A stretch of DNA of 64,000 nucleotides, from positions 1,674,001 to 1,738,000 of the forward strand of contig JALPRQ010000001.1 of the NCBI GenBank assembly GCA_023630215.1, read 5' to 3'. A program made the position numbers and the translations under genes. The notes below the pieces were generated by a model. The model did not search any database and was not told the DNA's origin. It saw only the letters and a list, made by a program, of their open reading frames with translations. The DNA comes from Rhodobacteraceae bacterium NBU2976 (GTDB lineage Bacteria; Pseudomonadota; Alphaproteobacteria; Rhodobacterales; Rhodobacteraceae). The stretch's first letter is position 1, and every line of letters starts with the position of its first letter. Below are positions 61,801 through 64,000 of this stretch, one piece after another.

Positions 61801-61885
61801 GCGGGTGTGGCGAAATTGGTAGACGCACCAGATTTAGGTTCTGGCGCCGAGAGGCGTGGGGGTTCAAGTCCCTCCACCCGTACCA
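61801..61885 (+). tRNA. tRNA-Leu (anticodon UAG)
   Basis: 85-nt class II tRNA with CCA encoded. Acceptor GCGGGTG pairs with CACCCGT (first pair G-U); anticodon stem CCAGA/TCTGG with loop TTTAGGT gives UAG; long variable arm; T-arm GTTCAAGTC. Just upstream of tig. No integrase or direct-repeat attachment site accompanies it. Confidence 0.95.
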
Positions 61886-61903
61886 CAGATATGAGGAATG
61901 GAT

Positions 61904-63235
61904 ATGCAGGTCACAGAGACCAAAAATGAAGGCCTTGAGCGCGGATATAACATCACCGTTTCGGCATCTGAACTGGAAACAAAAGTGAATGAAAAGCTGG
62001 AAGCTGCGCGGGCAGATTTTCAGATGAAAGGCTTTCGCAAAGGCCACGCGCCGCTGGCACTGATGAAGAAAATGTTTGGCAAATCCGTACTGGGGGAAGC
62101 CATGCAGGAAACCATCGACGCCGCAATGCAAGACCATTTCGAAAAGTCCGGCGACCGTCCTGCCGTTCAACCCGACGTCAAGATGACCAACGAAGACTGG
62201 AAAGAAGGCGATGACCTGGAGGTTTCGCTGGAATATGAGACGCTGCCAGAAGTGCCCGAAGCCGATTTTGGCAAGTTGAAGCTTGAAAAGCTGGTTGCCG
62301 AGGTTGACGACGCATCCGTCACCGAAGCGCTGGAAAATCTGGCGAAGTCGGCGAACAATTTCAGCAAACGTAAAAAAGGGTCCAAGGCAAAGGAAGGCGA
62401 TCAGGTCGTGATCAATTTCCTTGGTAAAGTGGACGGCGTAGCTTTTGAAGGTGGCGCTGCGGATGATTATCCGCTGGTTCTTGGCTCTAACAGTTTTATT
62501 CCTGGTTTCGAAGCACAGCTGATCGGCGCAAAGGAAGGGGACGAGGTTGAAGTCAACGTTACCTTCCCGGAAAATTATGGGGCTGCCAATCTGGCCGGAA
62601 AAGACGCCGTTTTCACTTGTAATGTGAACGAAGTCAAAGAACCCAAGCCGGCTGAAATTGATGACGAACTGGCGAAGAAATTCGGGGCCGAGGATCTGGC
62701 CGCCCTGAAGGGTCAGATAGAGGAACGACTGGCGACGGAATATGAAAATGCGTCGCGCATCGTTATGAAGCGCGCGTTGATGGACGAACTGGACAAGATC
62801 GTGAAATTTGATCTGCCCCCTTCATTGGTGAAAGCTGAAGCCGAGCAGATTGCCCACCAGTTGTGGCACGAAGACCACCCGGATCACCACGGTCATGATC
62901 ACGACAAGATTGAACCGACCAAGGAACAAAATGAACTGGCGGAGCGTCGCGTGCGCCTTGGTCTTTTGTTGGCAGAAGTCGGCAACACGCAGAAAATCGA
63001 AGTGACCGATCAGGAATTGCAGCAGGCCATGTTCCAGCAAGCCAGCCAATATCCGGGTCAGGAGCGTCAGTATTTCGAGTTCATCCAAAAGAACCCGCAG
63101 GCCCAGCAACAGCTGCGCGCACCGATATTTGAAGACAAGGTGGTGAACTATATTTTCGAACTGGCACAGGTGAAAGAGAAGAAGGTCACCAAAGCCCAGT
63201 TGGAAAAGGCAATTGAAGATTTGGATAACGAGTAA
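61904..63235 (+). CDS. tig: Trigger factor
   Basis: Ribosome-bound chaperone and prolyl isomerase for nascent chains. 443 residues: N-terminal ribosome-binding domain with the signature [19 protein letters not shown] (about 43-61), FKBP-type domain (about 160-245, [14 protein letters not shown] and [15 protein letters not shown]), and helical C-terminal domain with a His/Asp-rich insertion ([16 protein letters not shown]) that could bind metal. ATG at 61904 preferred over 61898. Confidence 0.95.
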   Translation: MQVTETKNEGLERGYNITVSASELETKVNEKLEAARADFQMKGFRKGHAPLALMKKMFGKSVLGEAMQETIDAAMQDHFEKSGDRPAVQPDVKMTNEDWKEGDDLEVSLEYETLPEVPEADFGKLKLEKLVAEVDDASVTEALENLAKSANNFSKRKKGSKAKEGDQVVINFLGKVDGVAFEGGAADDYPLVLGSNSFIPGFEAQLIGAKEGDEVEVNVTFPENYGAANLAGKDAVFTCNVNEVKEPKPAEIDDELAKKFGAEDLAALKGQIEERLATEYENASRIVMKRALMDELDKIVKFDLPPSLVKAEAEQIAHQLWHEDHPDHHGHDHDKIEPTKEQNELAERRVRLGLLLAEVGNTQKIEVTDQELQQAMFQQASQYPGQERQYFEFIQKNPQAQQQLRAPIFEDKVVNYIFELAQVKEKKVTKAQLEKAIEDLDNE

Positions 63236-63258
63236 TCTATTTTCCTTCGTTAACCTGG

Positions 63259-63286
63259 GGCAGGCATTTGCCTGCCCTTTCTTTTA
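63259..63286 (+). terminator. Rho-independent terminator after tig
   Basis: Stem GGGCAGGC (63259-63266) with GCCTGCCC (63271-63278), loop ATTT, T-rich tail to 63286. Confidence 0.85.
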
Positions 63287-63388
63287 CGACAAATCTGTTG
63301 ACTGACCCTTGCGGTCGCGAACCGCGATAATTAAACCTTTCAGAAAGGGTTTGCCGCTATCCCAGCCGCACCCAGCGGAGGCCACAAA

Positions 63389-64000
63389 ATGCATGATCCG
63401 ATCGATCAGTTCACCAGCTTCATCATTCCGACCGTAGAGGAAACGTCCGCGCGCGGATCCATGCGCTATGACATTTTCTCTCGTCTTCTGAAGGAACGTA
63501 TCGTGTTTGTTGCCGGTCCGATCGAAGATCAGATGGCGACCGTCGTTGTGGCGCAACTTCTGTTTCTTGAAGCCGAGAACCCCAAGAAAGAGATTTCGAT
63601 GTATATTAACTCGCCCGGTGGGGTCGTGACATCGGGCCTTTCGATCTATGACACGATGCAATTGGTGCGTCCCGAAGTCTCCACCGTGGTTGTTGGTCAG
63701 GCCGCGTCCATGGGGTCACTACTGCTGGCGGGCGGGACAAAGGGCAAGCGCTATGCTCTTCCCAACGCCAATATCATGGTCCACCAACCTTCGGGAGGGT
63801 ATCAGGGACAGGCCACAGACATTCTGATCCATGCCGAACATACCAAACGCCTGAAACAACGTTTGAACGAAATTTACGTCAGCCATACTGGTCAGGATTA
63901 CGCCGCAGTCGAAAATGCTTTGGAGCGGGACAATTTCATGACCGCACAGGAAGCCAAGGATTGGGGGCTTGTTGACGAAATTATTACCCGACATGATCGG
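63389..64000 (+). CDS. clpP: ATP-dependent Clp protease proteolytic subunit (partial, 3' end beyond window)
   Basis: Serine protease subunit partnering ClpX/ClpA. 204 codons are present, ending without a stop at the window edge, so it is missing from closed-ORF calls. [20 protein letters not shown] opens it. Catalytic Ser107 ([14 protein letters not shown]) and His132 (MVHQPSGG) are seen, and the Asp region [18 protein letters not shown]. Start at 63389 follows GCGGAGG. tig-clpP adjacency is typical, with clpX expected next. Confidence 0.96.
   Translation, partial: MHDPIDQFTSFIIPTVEETSARGSMRYDIFSRLLKERIVFVAGPIEDQMATVVVAQLLFLEAENPKKEISMYINSPGGVVTSGLSIYDTMQLVRPEVSTVVVGQAASMGSLLLAGGTKGKRYALPNANIMVHQPSGGYQGQATDILIHAEHTKRLKQRLNEIYVSHTGQDYAAVENALERDNFMTAQEAKDWGLVDEIITRHDR

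Noticed and set aside
61801-61885. tRNA-Leu as an integration site
   Set aside because: No integrase gene or repeated 3' tRNA segment in the neighbourhood.

Overview
The window is a gene-dense chromosomal segment of an alphaproteobacterium, almost certainly a member of the Rhodobacterales (Rhodobacteraceae/Roseobacter type). The evidence is the family-level character of most proteins, the gene order (rpsB-tsf-pyrH-frr-uppS-cdsA-dxr-rseP-bamA-ompH-fabZ-lpxA-lpxI-lpxB, then gltA, gltX/comEC, lexA and moeA-moaC-trpCDG), the use of LpxI rather than LpxH, and an alphaproteobacterial SOS box (GTTC-N7-GTTC) in front of lexA. There is no transposase, integrase, phage module or CRISPR array. The genus cannot be decided from the sequence alone.

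Layout. 1-16.7 kb is mixed metabolism and accessory genes: a DEAD-box helicase, ferredoxin-NADP reductase, a penicillin-acylase-type hydrolase, a beta-hydroxyacid dehydrogenase, a VIT1-like transporter, lipA, a small AT-richer patch (GNAT plus an unknown gene), a GFA-family protein, a FrnE/DsbA-like protein, an XRE-cupin regulator, a bdhA-arsC-aquaporin run, LysE, DUF502 and psuK-psuG. 16.7-31.1 kb is the large essential cluster for translation (S2, EF-Ts, RRF), UMP synthesis, isoprenoid/undecaprenol and phospholipid precursors, envelope stress proteolysis, outer-membrane assembly and lipid A synthesis. A sulfotransferase gene is lodged between tsf and pyrH. 31-46.5 kb holds gltA, gltX, comEC, lexA, the molybdopterin genes moaC/moeA and tryptophan genes in two blocks (trpGDC and ppiD-trpE). 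46.6-64 kb holds an ABC-F ATPase, a cupredoxin, a GT32 and a GT2 glycosyltransferase, cytochrome c, parE, two small paralogous membrane proteins, a DUF3445 protein, 1-Cys peroxiredoxin, an EamA transporter, glnBA, nnr, two DUF2314 paralogues, tRNA-Leu(UAG), tig and the start of clpP, which runs off the window and is absent from closed-ORF calls.

Most notable non-coding signals: (i) a compact promoter-to-terminator unit of about 76 nt upstream of bdhA, either a small RNA or an attenuator leader; (ii) a single SOS box shared by lexA and a divergent small membrane-protein gene; (iii) a GC-rich palindromic element inserted in frame inside nnr, which also has an AT-richer mosaic segment; (iv) a roughly 120-bp AT-rich element bounded by near-perfect inverted repeats between comEC and lexA; (v) a structured leader in front of rpsB. 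I found no clear new multi-gene system. The best candidates for undescribed biology are the sRNA/attenuator, the SOS-linked membrane protein and the twin small hydrophobic proteins.
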